Shown: positions 53,075 to 61,124 of the stretch, in pieces | How positions within the stretch are numbered: the stretch's first letter is position 1 | Layout of the letters: the number at the start of each line of letters is the position of its first letter | NCBI RefSeq assembly: GCF_004193175.1 | Contig: NZ_SAUH01000001.1 | Coordinates: forward strand, 2,723,501-2,787,500 | Source: Streptomyces sp. RFCAC02 | GTDB lineage: Bacteria; Actinomycetota; Actinomycetes; Streptomycetales; Streptomycetaceae | DNA length: 64,000 nt | Direction: 5' to 3' | Program-made: the position numbers and the translations under genes | The notes under the pieces: model-generated | The model's input: the letters and a program-made list of their open reading frames with translations, nothing else | What the model was told of the DNA's origin: nothing | The model's database searches: none

Positions 53075-54364
53075 GTGATCGGTTCCGTGTCGGCGAACCG
53101 CCGGGCCAACGCCTTCGCCCATCTCCTCGATCAACCGCGGCTCGGTGAGCCGCGGTCCGGGGAATCGGCGGCGGCCGCGGACCACCCGGCCCACCATCAG
53201 GCCGACCACCCGGTCGACCACCCGGCGGACAGTACGGAGCACGCCGCGCTGCTGTCCGTCGCCGACCGGCTGTCCGCCCTGCCCCGGCCGGAGCTGCCGG
53301 CCGCGGCGAAGGAGGCGCAGCGCGCCGCCCTGATCGCCGCCATGCAGGCCGCGTACGGCGAGCGGACGGCGCCCGCCGAGGCGGCCCCCGGGGCCGGCGT
53401 CCCGGCCCCGCGCCGCGCCCCCGGCGGCCGGGGTCTCCACCGCGCGGTGGGAGCCGGCGCCCTCGCCAGGCTCCGCCCCCGGACCCGGCTCACCAAGGGG
53501 CTGGCCGCGGGCGGCCTGACGATGGGGGTCGCCGCCGGCGCGTTCGGCGGGGTCGCCGCCGCCAGCTCCGACGCCCTGCCCGGGGACACCCTCTACGGCC
53601 TCAAGCGCAGCATGGAGGACCTGCGGCTCGACTTCACCGACGGCGACATCGACCGGGGGCGCGTCTACCTCGACCACGCCTCCACCCGGCTGAACGAGGC
53701 CCGCCGCCTCCTGGAGCGCGGCCGCTCCGGCCCCCTCGACGAGGACGACCTCGCCGCCATCCACCGCGCCCTCACCGCCCTGCGCGACGACGCCGCCGAG
53801 GCGCACCGGCTCCTCGCCCAGGCGTACGAGGCCGACGGTTCCCTGGACCCGATCCAGTCCCTGTCCGCCTTCACCGAGAACCACCGCGCCACCTGGACGG
53901 AGATCCGCCACCGCATCCCGCCCGAGCTGCGGGGCGTCGCCGGCGAGGTCACCGACGTCCTGGACGCCATGGACGACGACATCGCCCCCCTCAAGTCCCT
54001 CCTCCCCGACGAGCCGGCGAACGCGTCGGCCGCCGCCGGATCCGCCACGGCCCCCGACAGGGGCGCCCGCCCCGCGGAGTCGCACGACCCGGCGCCGCCC
54101 TCCTCCCCCACCCCGAGTGACGAGGGCGGCGCAGCTTCCCCGGCCGACGGCGGCTCCCCGCCGGCCGACGAGGGCCTGCTCGGCGGCGTCGGCATCCTGG
54201 AGCCCGGCCCCGCCACCGACTCCGGCACCCCCACCGACAGCCCGTCCCCCGGCGCGACGGAGCAGGACGCCGAGGGCGCGCTGCCGGAGATCACGATCCC
54301 GCCCCTCGTCGACGACCTGCTCCCCGGCCTCGGCCTCGACACCCGCGGGGACGGCGCCGACTGA
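53075..54364 (+). CDS. rsbN: Anti-sigma factor RsbN (DUF5667)
   Basis: A 429-residue membrane protein. The cytoplasmic part (1-~140) starts IGSVSANRRANAFAHLLD, as in known RsbN, and has a His/Asp/Pro repeat near 36-52 and the helical segment LLSVADRLSALPRPELPAAAKEAQRAALIAAM. One membrane helix lies at ~142-164 (GLAAGGLTMGVAAGAFGGVAAAS). The outside DUF5667 domain (ALPGDTLYGLKRSMEDLRL...RGRVYLDHASTRLNEARRLLERG) is followed by a long disordered Pro/Ser/Ala tail. It binds BldN and holds it inactive. GTG 53075 sits 8 bases after AGGAGG; GTG 53066 overlaps that site and is less likely. Confidence 0.93.
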   Translation: MIGSVSANRRANAFAHLLDQPRLGEPRSGESAAAADHPAHHQADHPVDHPADSTEHAALLSVADRLSALPRPELPAAAKEAQRAALIAAMQAAYGERTAPAEAAPGAGVPAPRRAPGGRGLHRAVGAGALARLRPRTRLTKGLAAGGLTMGVAAGAFGGVAAASSDALPGDTLYGLKRSMEDLRLDFTDGDIDRGRVYLDHASTRLNEARRLLERGRSGPLDEDDLAAIHRALTALRDDAAEAHRLLAQAYEADGSLDPIQSLSAFTENHRATWTEIRHRIPPELRGVAGEVTDVLDAMDDDIAPLKSLLPDEPANASAAAGSATAPDRGARPAESHDPAPPSSPTPSDEGGAASPADGGSPPADEGLLGGVGILEPGPATDSGTPTDSPSPGATEQDAEGALPEITIPPLVDDLLPGLGLDTRGDGAD

Positions 54365-54394
54365 CGACCCGTCGGCCGGGGGCGCCCCACGCGG

Positions 54395-54813
54395 TCAGCC
54401 CCCGGCCGTACCGAACGGATTGTCGATCACATAACGCCACAGCCCGTCCGGGCCACGGCGCGCCACATCCGTCGCGGTCCCCTCGACACGCACGGCGTTC
54501 CCCGCCCGGTCCCGGCCGGCGATGCTCCAGTCGACGATCAGCAGCGCGATGTCCCCGGCCACATACGTGTGCCGCGGCCGCACGGTGATCGGCAGCCCGA
54601 GCCCGAGCATCTCCCGGTTGGCCCGGTCCAGTTCCCCGCCCGTGACGGCACGGCCCGGTGACGGCGCGAACACCGCCCCGGCTCGTAGACCCGCGCCACC
54701 GCGTCCGGGTCGCCCGTGTTGAAGGCCGCGGCGAACACCTCGGGATGTTGCCGCGGGTCCGTGGTCAGCGTGACAGTGGGGGCATGAGCGCCCCGGAATC
54801 CGGCTTCGGTCAT
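54395..54813 (-). pseudogene. SnoaL-like (NTF2-fold) gene split by a frameshift
   Basis: Two frames make one NTF2-fold protein. The first (ATG 54813) reads PEVFAAAFNTGDPDAVARVYEPG and then turns into Arg-rich nonsense. The second continues AVFAPSPGRAVTGGELDRANREMLGLGLPITVRPRHTYVAGDIALLIVDWSI to the stop at 54395. The 419 bases are one short of 140 codons. The G4 run at 54676-54679 (C4 on the + strand) would need to be five to join E-P-G-A-V-F. Members are small SnoaL-like enzymes or binding proteins. It is divergent from an hxlR gene. Confidence 0.85.
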
Positions 54814-54834
54814 GGCACCACCCAATCCGTCCGC

Positions 54835-54864
54835 CGCGTGGGTCACCAAACGGTGACCCACGCG
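54835..54864. promoter_or_regulatory. Long perfect palindrome at the hxlR start
   Basis: CGCGTGGGTCACC (54835-54847) and its exact complement (54852-54864) flank AAAC, a 13-4-13 inverted repeat. It covers the proposed hxlR GTG (54853) and lies 22 bases from the divergent gene's ATG. It is a strong candidate operator for the HxlR protein on both promoters. Confidence 0.65.
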
Positions 54865-55251
54865 CCCGCCCCGGACGGCTGGGACACCGGCCTGGTCCCC
54901 GACGCCCGCGGCCGTACGACCAGGCCCGACCCGGACTGCCCCGTGGAGACGGCGCTCACCGCCATCGCGGGCCGCTGGACCACCCTCGTCCTGCGCGAAC
55001 TGATGGCCGGCCCCGCATCGTTCGGCGCGCTGCGGCAGCGCCTGCCGGACCTGAGCGCCAAGGTCCTCACCGAACGGCTCCGCACCCTCGAGGGCAACGG
55101 CCTGCTCATCCACGAACGGCTCCCGGGCTTCCCCGCCGTCTCCCGCTACACCCTCACCGGCGCCGGACTCGCGCTGCGCCCCCTCCTCACCGAGCTGTAC
55201 CGCACCGGATCCGCCCTCCAGTCCCTCACGGGGGACACTTCCGGCGGCTGA
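54853..55251 (+). CDS. HxlR-family transcriptional regulator
   Basis: A 132-residue winged-helix regulator of the HxlR type. CPVETALTAIAGRWTTLVLRELMAGPASFGALRQRLPDLSAKVLTERLRTLEGNGLLIHERLPGFPAVSRYTLTGAGLAL contains the N-terminal Cys and the full winged HTH. GTG 54853 gives the usual short N-terminus; it lies inside a 30-base palindrome with no ribosome site, so translation may be leaderless. An in-frame ATG at 54784 would put the palindrome inside the gene. It probably controls the divergent SnoaL-like gene. Confidence 0.85.
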   Translation: MTHAPAPDGWDTGLVPDARGRTTRPDPDCPVETALTAIAGRWTTLVLRELMAGPASFGALRQRLPDLSAKVLTERLRTLEGNGLLIHERLPGFPAVSRYTLTGAGLALRPLLTELYRTGSALQSLTGDTSGG

Positions 55252-55258
55252 CCGGCCC

Positions 55259-56206
55259 TCAGCCGTTCAGCCAGTGATCGATCCCGGCACGCAACCGCGC
55301 CTTCTCCTCCTCCGGGGCAAAACTGCTCATGACGGCGGCGCGGGCCAGGCCGGCCAACTCGGCGTCCCCGTAGCCGAAGACCTCCCGGACGCGCTCGTAC
55401 TCCGCCACCAGGGACGTCTCACCGTCGGTGTTCAGCGTGACCGTCAGACCGGCCTCCACCAGGCGCGGCAACGGGTGCTCACCGAGCGAGGGCACCAGGC
55501 CCAGCAGGACGTTCGACGACGGGCAGACCTCGAGCGGCACCCGGCGTTCCCGTAGCTCCGCCACCAGGTCCGGGTCCTCCAGCACCCGGATGCCGTGGCC
55601 GATCCGCTCCGCGTGCCCCACCGCCAGGGCCTCCCGCACACTGGCCGGACCTGCCGTCTCCCCGGCGTGGTGCACGAGACGCAGCCCCTTCTCGCGAGCC
55701 GCCCGCAGCGCCCCGGCGAAGGGCGCCGCCGGGTGGAACTCGTCCCCCGCGAGGCCGATGGCGACCACCCGCGGGTACCGGACCGCCAGTTCGACAGTGC
55801 GCCACAGCCGCTCGACGGGGCGGCGGCGGGAGTGGTCCAGGATCACCCGGGTCCGGACGCCGTACCGCTCCTCGCCCGCGGCCAGCCCTTCGAGCACCGC
55901 CTCCAGCGGCATCACCGGGTCGCCGAGCCGTTCGCCATGGGCCGCCGCCGTGAAGGTGACCTCAGCCCAGCGGACGCCCTGGGCCGCCTCGTCCGCGCAG
56001 AACTCCTCGGCCACGCGGCGGAAGTGCGCACGCTCGCGCAGCAGCGCCCGCACCGTGGCCCGCTGGTCGGCGAACTCCCGGAACCCGTTGAACGGCCGCT
56101 TCTGCGCGGGAGGTTCCCCACCCAGATCGCGGATCGTGGCGTGCCGGACCGTGCTCTCCAGATGGGTGTGCAGGTGCGCCTTGGGAAGCAGGCGAAGATC
56201 CCTCAC
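55259..56206 (-). CDS. Adenosine deaminase-family protein with altered active site
   Basis: A 315-residue member of the metal-dependent deaminase fold. The zinc ligands are KAHLHTHLES near residue 10 (HxH), the catalytic pair in RLVHHAGETAGP and ERIGHGIRV, and the last Asp in VTLNTDGETSL. In canonical adenosine deaminases that segment is NTDDP. Here the second Asp is Gly, so substrate use may differ (for example adenine or another base/nucleoside). GTG 56206 follows AGGAG. It converges with hxlR 7 bases apart. Confidence 0.85.
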   Translation of the reverse strand: MRDLRLLPKAHLHTHLESTVRHATIRDLGGEPPAQKRPFNGFREFADQRATVRALLRERAHFRRVAEEFCADEAAQGVRWAEVTFTAAAHGERLGDPVMPLEAVLEGLAAGEERYGVRTRVILDHSRRRPVERLWRTVELAVRYPRVVAIGLAGDEFHPAAPFAGALRAAREKGLRLVHHAGETAGPASVREALAVGHAERIGHGIRVLEDPDLVAELRERRVPLEVCPSSNVLLGLVPSLGEHPLPRLVEAGLTVTLNTDGETSLVAEYERVREVFGYGDAELAGLARAAVMSSFAPEEEKARLRAGIDHWLNG

Positions 56207-56277
56207 TGCGAACTCCTGGTGATCGGGAAGGCGATGGCCGTCGGGTGACAGCGTGCACCACGCCCCGCCGTGCCCCG

Positions 56278-57108
56278 TCAGACGGTCCGCGCGGCCCGCT
56301 CCCCGACCCACCGCACCGTCGGCGTCCCCGGCTCGGCCGTGTAGAGGACGAGGAACCGCCCGTCGTCCGACGGCGCCCGCAGCGTCTCGTACCGGAACTC
56401 CAGCACCCCCGCCTCCGGGTGCCGGACCCGCTTCACACCGAACGCCTTGTCCACCACACGCTGTTCACCCCACAGGGCGCGGAAGTCCTCGCTCAGCACC
56501 GAGAGTTCCCGCACCAGCCCGGCCGGCCCCCCGGCACCCGGAGCGCGCCCGGCCGCAAGCCGGAGGAACGCCACGCACTCCTCCGCCACCACCCGCCACT
56601 CGGGGAACAGCTCCCGCGCCGCCGGATCGAGGAAGCAGAACCGCGGCATGCTCGGCCGTCCGGGACCCATCCGCCCGAACCCCATGACGGCGTCCCCCAG
56701 CGCGTTCCACGCCAGCACGTCCATGCTGCGGTCGAGGACGAACGCGGGCGTCGCCGTCAGCGAGTCCAGCAGCAGCCGCGTACCCGCCCGGACCTCCGCC
56801 GCCTCCCCGGCCCCGGGCACACCGCCGCGCCCGCGCCCGGGGCGCACCAGCGCGTACAGGTACTCCCGCTCCGCCCGGTCCAGCCGCAGGACACGCGCCA
56901 CAGCGTCCAGCACCGCGTCCGAGACGTTCGTGCCACGCCCCTGTTCGAGCCGCACGTAGTAGTCGACGCTGACCCCCGCGAGCTGCGCCACCTCCTCACG
57001 CCGCAGCCCAGGGACCCGGCGCCTGCCGTACTGGGGAAGCCCGGCATCCTCCGGCCGCACCCGCGCGCGCCGCGAGCGCAGGAATTCCCCGATCGTCGCG
57101 TCGTCCAT
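56278..57108 (-). CDS. XRE regulator with MmyB-type ligand domain
   Basis: A 276-residue regulator: HTH in residues ~5-75 (RVPGLRREEVAQLAGVSVDYYVRLEQGRGTNVSDAVLDAVARVLRLDRAEREYLYAL is the hallmark) and a PAS-like MmyB ligand-binding domain (TPAFVLDRSMDVLAWNALGDAVMG, ending FRYETLRAP). Such proteins occur in many copies in Streptomyces and usually control a nearby oxidoreductase, here the divergent SDR 142 bases away. ATG 57108. Confidence 0.93.
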   Translation of the reverse strand: MDDATIGEFLRSRRARVRPEDAGLPQYGRRRVPGLRREEVAQLAGVSVDYYVRLEQGRGTNVSDAVLDAVARVLRLDRAEREYLYALVRPGRGRGGVPGAGEAAEVRAGTRLLLDSLTATPAFVLDRSMDVLAWNALGDAVMGFGRMGPGRPSMPRFCFLDPAARELFPEWRVVAEECVAFLRLAAGRAPGAGGPAGLVRELSVLSEDFRALWGEQRVVDKAFGVKRVRHPEAGVLEFRYETLRAPSDDGRFLVLYTAEPGTPTVRWVGERAARTV

Positions 57109-57249
57109 ACACCGATGCTAGGCCGCCCGCCTGGTACTGCCGGACCCAGGAAAACCTCTGCCCTCCCAGGCTCCCCCGCCGCGCCGGAGAGTGGACACCA
57201 CGGCGGACCGGAACCCCGGCCGCCGCCCACCGCCCTCCGGGAGAGCCCC

Positions 57250-58011
57250 ATGTCCTACGCCGACCTCGCCGGCCGCACCGCCCTCGTCACCGGAGCCGCC
57301 AGCGGAATGGGCGCGGCCACCGCCCGCGCCCTCGCCGCCCACGGCACCCGGGTCGCCCTCGTCGCCCGCCGCACGGACCGCCTCGCCGGCCTCGCCGACG
57401 AGATCACGGCCACCGGCGGCACCGCCCTGCCCGTCGCCGCCGACGTGACCGACGAGAAGGCCGTACGCGCCGCCGCCGACCGGGTCCACGACGCCTACGG
57501 CCGGGTCGATCTGGTCGTGGGTGCCGCCGGTGTCATGCTGCCCAACCCCGTCGAGGCGGCCCGCACCGACGAGTGGCACCGCATGATCGACACGAACCTC
57601 ACCGGCGCCCTGCACGTCATCGGCGCGTTCACGCCCGACCTGCTGGCCGCCGCCGCGGACGGCGCGCCCGCCGACCTCGTCACCGTCTCCTCGATCGGCG
57701 CCCACGTCCCGTTCCCCCAGTACGCGGTGTACGGCGCGACCAAGTCCGCCCTGACGTACCTCGCCCAGTCCCTCCGCACGGAGCTGGGACCGCGCGACGT
57801 CCGCGTCACCAACATCGAGCCCGGCCTCACCGACACGGAACTGGCGGGCCATGTCGACAACCCGGAGCTGGTGGGGCAGCTCGACGGCATGTTCGGCGCT
57901 CTCGGCGGCCTGTCCGCCGAGGACATCGCCGACCTCGTCACCTACACCGTCAGCCGCCCCCGCCACGTCAACCTGCGGCAGATCGTCGCGCTCCCGACCC
58001 GCCAGGCGTGA
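57250..58011 (+). CDS. Short-chain dehydrogenase/reductase
   Basis: A 253-residue SDR. TGAASGMG near residue 15 is the cofactor loop; GAAGVM replaces the usual NNAG; VTVSSIGAHVPFPQYAVYGATKSALTYL supplies Ser and YxxxK. VARRTDRL after strand 2 suggests NADP. ATG 57250 follows GGGAGAG. It is divergent from the MmyB-type regulator, a very common Streptomyces pair. It converges with the acyltransferase gene. Confidence 0.92.
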   Translation: MSYADLAGRTALVTGAASGMGAATARALAAHGTRVALVARRTDRLAGLADEITATGGTALPVAADVTDEKAVRAAADRVHDAYGRVDLVVGAAGVMLPNPVEAARTDEWHRMIDTNLTGALHVIGAFTPDLLAAAADGAPADLVTVSSIGAHVPFPQYAVYGATKSALTYLAQSLRTELGPRDVRVTNIEPGLTDTELAGHVDNPELVGQLDGMFGALGGLSAEDIADLVTYTVSRPRHVNLRQIVALPTRQA

Positions 58012-58030
58012 CGTGCCTCCGCCGGGCGGC

Positions 58031-59005
58031 TCAGAAGAACAGCGACCTGCGGCCGACGAGCAGCTTGTACAGCGTGTGCTGAATCGTTTCTCTCACCTGG
58101 TCGGTGAGCTGGAACACGAGCATGGGGTCATCGGCCGCCCCCGGCGGCCGCTCCCCGGTCCCGATGGGCTCACCGAACTGGATGGTCCACTTCGTCGGCA
58201 GCGGCACCGCCCCCAGCGGCCCGAGCCACGGGAACGTCGGCGTCACCGGGAAGTACGGCAGCCCCAGCAGGCGTGCGACGACCCGGGCGTTCCCCAGCAT
58301 GGGGTGGATCTCCTCGGCCCCCACGATGGCGCACGGCACGATCGGCACCCCCGCCCGCAGCGCCGTCGCCACGAAACCGCCCCGCCCGAACCGCTGCAGC
58401 TTGTACCGCTCGGCGTACGGCTTCCCCAGCCCCTTGAACCCCTCCGGCATCACGCCGACCAGCTCACCCCGCCGCAGCAGCTCCCCGGCGTCCTCCGCGC
58501 AGGCCAGCGTGTGCCCGGCCTTCCGCGCGAGCCCGTTCACCACGGGCAGCCGGAACACCAGGTCCGCGGCGAGGAGCCGCAGGTTGCGCCCCGCGGGGTG
58601 CCGGTCCCGCACGGCGACCTGGAGCATCAGCCCGTCCCACGGGAGGGCGCCGGAGTGGTTCGCGACGAGGAGCGCGCCGCCGTCCGCCGGTATGTTCTCG
58701 ATGCCGCGCACCTCGACGCGGAAGTACTTCTCGTACACGGGCCGCAGGAGCCGCAGCAGCACCTCGTCGGTGAGGTCCTCGTCGTACCCGAAGTCGTCGA
58801 CCTCGTACTCGCCCGTGATCCGCCGCCGGAGGAACGCGAACCCACGGGCCAGCGCACGGTCGAGTCCGTCCGCCGCACCCGCGGGCTCCCCGTCCGGCGG
58901 GGCCTCCCGGGGGACGGCGGCCTCCGGCGCCGCGCCGCTCTCCTCGCGCTCACCGCGCGCCCTGCGGCCCCCCTCGTGGAACGGGATCACCTTCGCGTCA
59001 CCCAC
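58031..59005 (-). CDS. Lysophospholipid acyltransferase (PlsC-like)
   Basis: A 324-residue glycerolipid acyltransferase. The HX4D motif is VANHSGALPWDG near residue 118. GVMPEGFKGLGKPYAERYKLQRFGRGGFVATALRAGVPIVPCAIVGAEE contains the substrate-binding EGF/FKG motif and the later P. An acidic Ala/Pro/Glu-rich 50-residue start precedes it. It should add an acyl chain to a lysolipid at the membrane. Its start overlaps the end of the epimerase gene by eight bases, so the two are an operon. Confidence 0.93.
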   Translation of the reverse strand: MGDAKVIPFHEGGRRARGEREESGAAPEAAVPREAPPDGEPAGAADGLDRALARGFAFLRRRITGEYEVDDFGYDEDLTDEVLLRLLRPVYEKYFRVEVRGIENIPADGGALLVANHSGALPWDGLMLQVAVRDRHPAGRNLRLLAADLVFRLPVVNGLARKAGHTLACAEDAGELLRRGELVGVMPEGFKGLGKPYAERYKLQRFGRGGFVATALRAGVPIVPCAIVGAEEIHPMLGNARVVARLLGLPYFPVTPTFPWLGPLGAVPLPTKWTIQFGEPIGTGERPPGAADDPMLVFQLTDQVRETIQHTLYKLLVGRRSLFF

Positions 59006-60026
59006 GGCGCACCGCCCTCTCGATCCGGTCGACGGCCCGCCCCAGCACGGCCGGCGGCAGCAGCCCGGGGCCGAGCGACGCGGCGAAGTCCGCGAACGCC
59101 GCCGCCGTCGTGTATTCCAGCGGCCCGCCCAGCGCGTCCTGCAGCAGCCCGCCCCGCACGACCCGCCCGTGGACCAGCGCCCGGAACCGCTCCCCCGCCA
59201 CCCCGTCCGCGCCGAAGGCCCGCAGCACGGACCCGAGCCACGGCGTCAGGGACCGCGCCACGGGCACGGTCGGCCGCCCCAGGCGCCGCGCCGCCTGCGA
59301 GAGCAGCAGCACGCCGTCCCCCGCGACGTCGTACGTCCCCGGGCCGAGCCCGTCCGGCCCCCGGACGGCCCGCACGAGCACCTCGATCACGTCCCGTTCG
59401 TGCACGAACTGGAGCCGCGGATCGTGCCCGAGGACGGTCGGCAGCACCGGCAGCCGGAAGTACGCGGCCATCGGGCCGTCCGCGCCCGGCGCCAGGACGT
59501 CGGCGAGCCGGAGCACGGTGACCGCCACGTCGGGGCACCGGCGGGCGAAGCCCCGTACGTACCCCTCGACCTCGGCGACGTCCCGCGCGAACCCGCCCGC
59601 CGCGGGCGCGACCGGCCCCCGCGTCTCGTCGGCGACGGCCGGATCACGCGGTGAACTGCCGTAGACCTGGGTGCTGGAGATCACGACGACCTGCTCGACC
59701 GTCGGGACCTTCTGCGCGGCACCGAGCAACTGCAGCGTGCCGAGGACGTTGATCTCCTTGACGGTGGCACGGCCACCGCCGTACGGGCCCGCCGCCGCGT
59801 TCACATCGAGGTGCACCACGGTGTCGACGGCCTGCTCCGCCAGGACGGCCGCGATCGAGGGGCGGCGGATGTCGGTCCGGACGACGACGGCCTCCGCGGG
59901 CACGCTCACCGGCGGACGGGCGTCGACCGCGACGACCCGGTCCACACCGGGCTCCCGGCACAGCCGTCGCACGAACACGCCACCCAGGTGCCGGGCGGCA
60001 CCGGTGACCAGCACGGTCCTGCCCAC
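58998..60026 (-). CDS. NAD-dependent epimerase/dehydratase (extended SDR)
   Basis: A 342-residue extended SDR. The nucleotide motif is VTGAARHLGG at residues 7-16, and the rest of the fold follows: VVHLDVNAA, VVVISSTQVYGSSP. The usual YxxxK is not plain, as the region reads GFARDVAEVEGYVRGFARR, so activity may be altered or the lysine lost. Relatives near bS22 in Streptomyces are annotated only as epimerases. It is upstream of, and overlaps, the acyltransferase gene, suggesting a shared lipid- or envelope-related role. Confidence 0.88.
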   Translation of the reverse strand: MGRTVLVTGAARHLGGVFVRRLCREPGVDRVVAVDARPPVSVPAEAVVVRTDIRRPSIAAVLAEQAVDTVVHLDVNAAAGPYGGGRATVKEINVLGTLQLLGAAQKVPTVEQVVVISSTQVYGSSPRDPAVADETRGPVAPAAGGFARDVAEVEGYVRGFARRCPDVAVTVLRLADVLAPGADGPMAAYFRLPVLPTVLGHDPRLQFVHERDVIEVLVRAVRGPDGLGPGTYDVAGDGVLLLSQAARRLGRPTVPVARSLTPWLGSVLRAFGADGVAGERFRALVHGRVVRGGLLQDALGGPLEYTTAAAFADFAASLGPGLLPPAVLGRAVDRIERAVRRG

Positions 60027-60063
60027 ACCGACCCCCTGCCCTGGCGCGCGGGCACCAAGCGTA

Positions 60064-60097
60064 CGGCCCTCCCGTCTCCGAGCGGACGGGAGGGCCG
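60064..60097 (-). terminator. Hairpin terminator after bS22
   Basis: CGGCCCTCCCGTC (60064-60076) pairs perfectly over 13 bp with 60085-60097 around an 8-base loop, 16 bases after the bS22 stop. No T-tract. Confidence 0.8.
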
Positions 60098-60112
60098 GTC
60101 AGCGGTGCTCGC

Positions 60113-60211
60113 TCACTTCTTGTTGCGACGCTGCACGCGCGTGCGCTTCAGCAGCTTGCGGTGCTTCTTCTTCGCCATCCGCTTGCGCCGCTTCTTGATA
60201 ACAGAGCCCAC
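60113..60211 (-). CDS. Small ribosomal protein bS22 (AURKAIF-type)
   Basis: A 32-residue, extremely basic peptide ([20 protein letters not shown]..., ending RRNKK). The [14 protein letters not shown] segment is the actinobacterial bS22 signature. The protein sits in the small ribosomal subunit near the decoding region. GTG 60211 follows GAGGG. It is too short for ordinary ORF calling. It has its own terminator and lies between the epimerase and the small HTH gene, an order conserved in Streptomyces as I recall. Confidence 0.93.
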   Translation of the reverse strand: MGSVIKKRRKRMAKKKHRKLLKRTRVQRRNKK

Positions 60212-60339
60212 GACTACCCTCGCTCACTTAGCTTTCCCGGTGCGGGGCGTCCGAGCCCACACGACCTACATGGGGCCAGCCTACCGGTCACCGGGTGGTG
60301 CGGGTTAATCGAGGGGCACCTGAAGGGGCCGTGCGGAGT

Positions 60340-60546
60340 TCACGCGCTCTCTGCGCCCACGAAGGACTCCCGCAGGTACTCGTGGACGGCCTGCTCGGGG
60401 ACCCGGAAGGACCTTCCCACCCGGATCGCGGGCAGATGACCGGCGTGCACCAGGCGGTACACAGTCATCTTGGAAACACGCATCACCGCGGCGACCTCCG
60501 CCACGGTCAGGAACTTGGCCTCGCTCAGAAGCCGTTCAGCAGCCAT
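60340..60546 (-). CDS. Small excisionase-type HTH protein
   Basis: A 68-residue protein with a MerR/excisionase-like winged HTH: KFLTVAEVAAVMRVSKMTVYRLVHAGHLPAIRVGRSFRVPEQAVHEYLRES. The fold is that of BldC-like proteins, but the sequence is a different conserved actinomycete family. It is probably a DNA-binding regulator or architectural protein, not a phage excisionase, since no integrase is near. ATG 60546 is chosen over the upstream ATG at 60579, as MAAERLLSEAKFLTV matches the family start. Confidence 0.9.
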   Translation of the reverse strand: MAAERLLSEAKFLTVAEVAAVMRVSKMTVYRLVHAGHLPAIRVGRSFRVPEQAVHEYLRESFVGAESA

Positions 60547-60548
60547 AG

Positions 60549-60863
60549 TCACACCTGACCTTCCGCACATGTCGGACACCGGCTTCCCCTCCGGTGACTC
60601 CCTCTCGCATGCGCGCTCCTCCCCAGGTTAGGGGCGGGTGATGCGAGAGGGGAAGAGGTGCCGCAACCGGCCTTTTCCTGCGAGCGGGCTCTTACCGTGA
60701 CAGAGAAGCCCGATTGAGCACATAGCGCGTTGACGGCGCACACGTCGCCCCATGCGCCGTCCCGCGCAACCACGCGCTCCACGAACTCGCCACGTGCCCC
60801 GGTGTCCCGGCACGGCCCCGACACGCTGACCTGCATCCACCGCCGGCGGGGCGTAAACCTCAT
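60549..60863 (-). CDS. Possible small hypothetical protein
   Basis: A 104-codon frame from ATG 60863. Residues ~8-62 (RWMQVSVSGPCRDTGARGEFVERVVARDGAWGDVCAVNALCAQSGFSVTVRA) look like real protein and have high G/C third positions. The last ~40 residues look like translated non-coding sequence, so the true end may be near residue 65 with the stop lost or shifted. It ends 2 bases before the HTH gene. I recall a short hypothetical protein between this HTH gene and acuC in Streptomyces, but cannot confirm it is this one. Confidence 0.4.
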   Translation of the reverse strand: MRFTPRRRWMQVSVSGPCRDTGARGEFVERVVARDGAWGDVCAVNALCAQSGFSVTVRARSQEKAGCGTSSPLASPAPNLGRSAHARGSHRRGSRCPTCAEGQV

Positions 60864-61124
60864 CAGGCGGAACGCTTCGCCCTCCGCCTCGCCGGGACCC
60901 CCGGCCGCCGTCGGCGCGGACCGGCCCCGCCCTCCGGCGGCAGCCCGCCCGCCCGGCCCGGCCGGCCCCGAAAACGAATACCGGATGAGCGGGATCGGGT
61001 CGCTATGTCGATAGATCACCCGTCGAAAGAGGGGATCCGGCACCCGTACAACAGCGCGATCGCGTCGTCCGTTCTGCGTAGACCGCCGCTCCGGCCCGGG
61101 GGTCGGGCGGTCGGCGGTGAGCCG
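60864..61124. other. Intergenic region between acuC and the small hypothetical gene
   Basis: No convincing gene, RNA or strong hairpin seen. A GC-rich stretch (60895-60970) is followed by a less GC-rich part (60970-61080), which may hold the promoter for the leftward small genes. Confidence 0.4.

Noticed and set aside
60340..60546. Phage excisionase or BldC itself
   Set aside because: The fold is similar, but the sequence differs from BldC and no integrase or phage genes are nearby.
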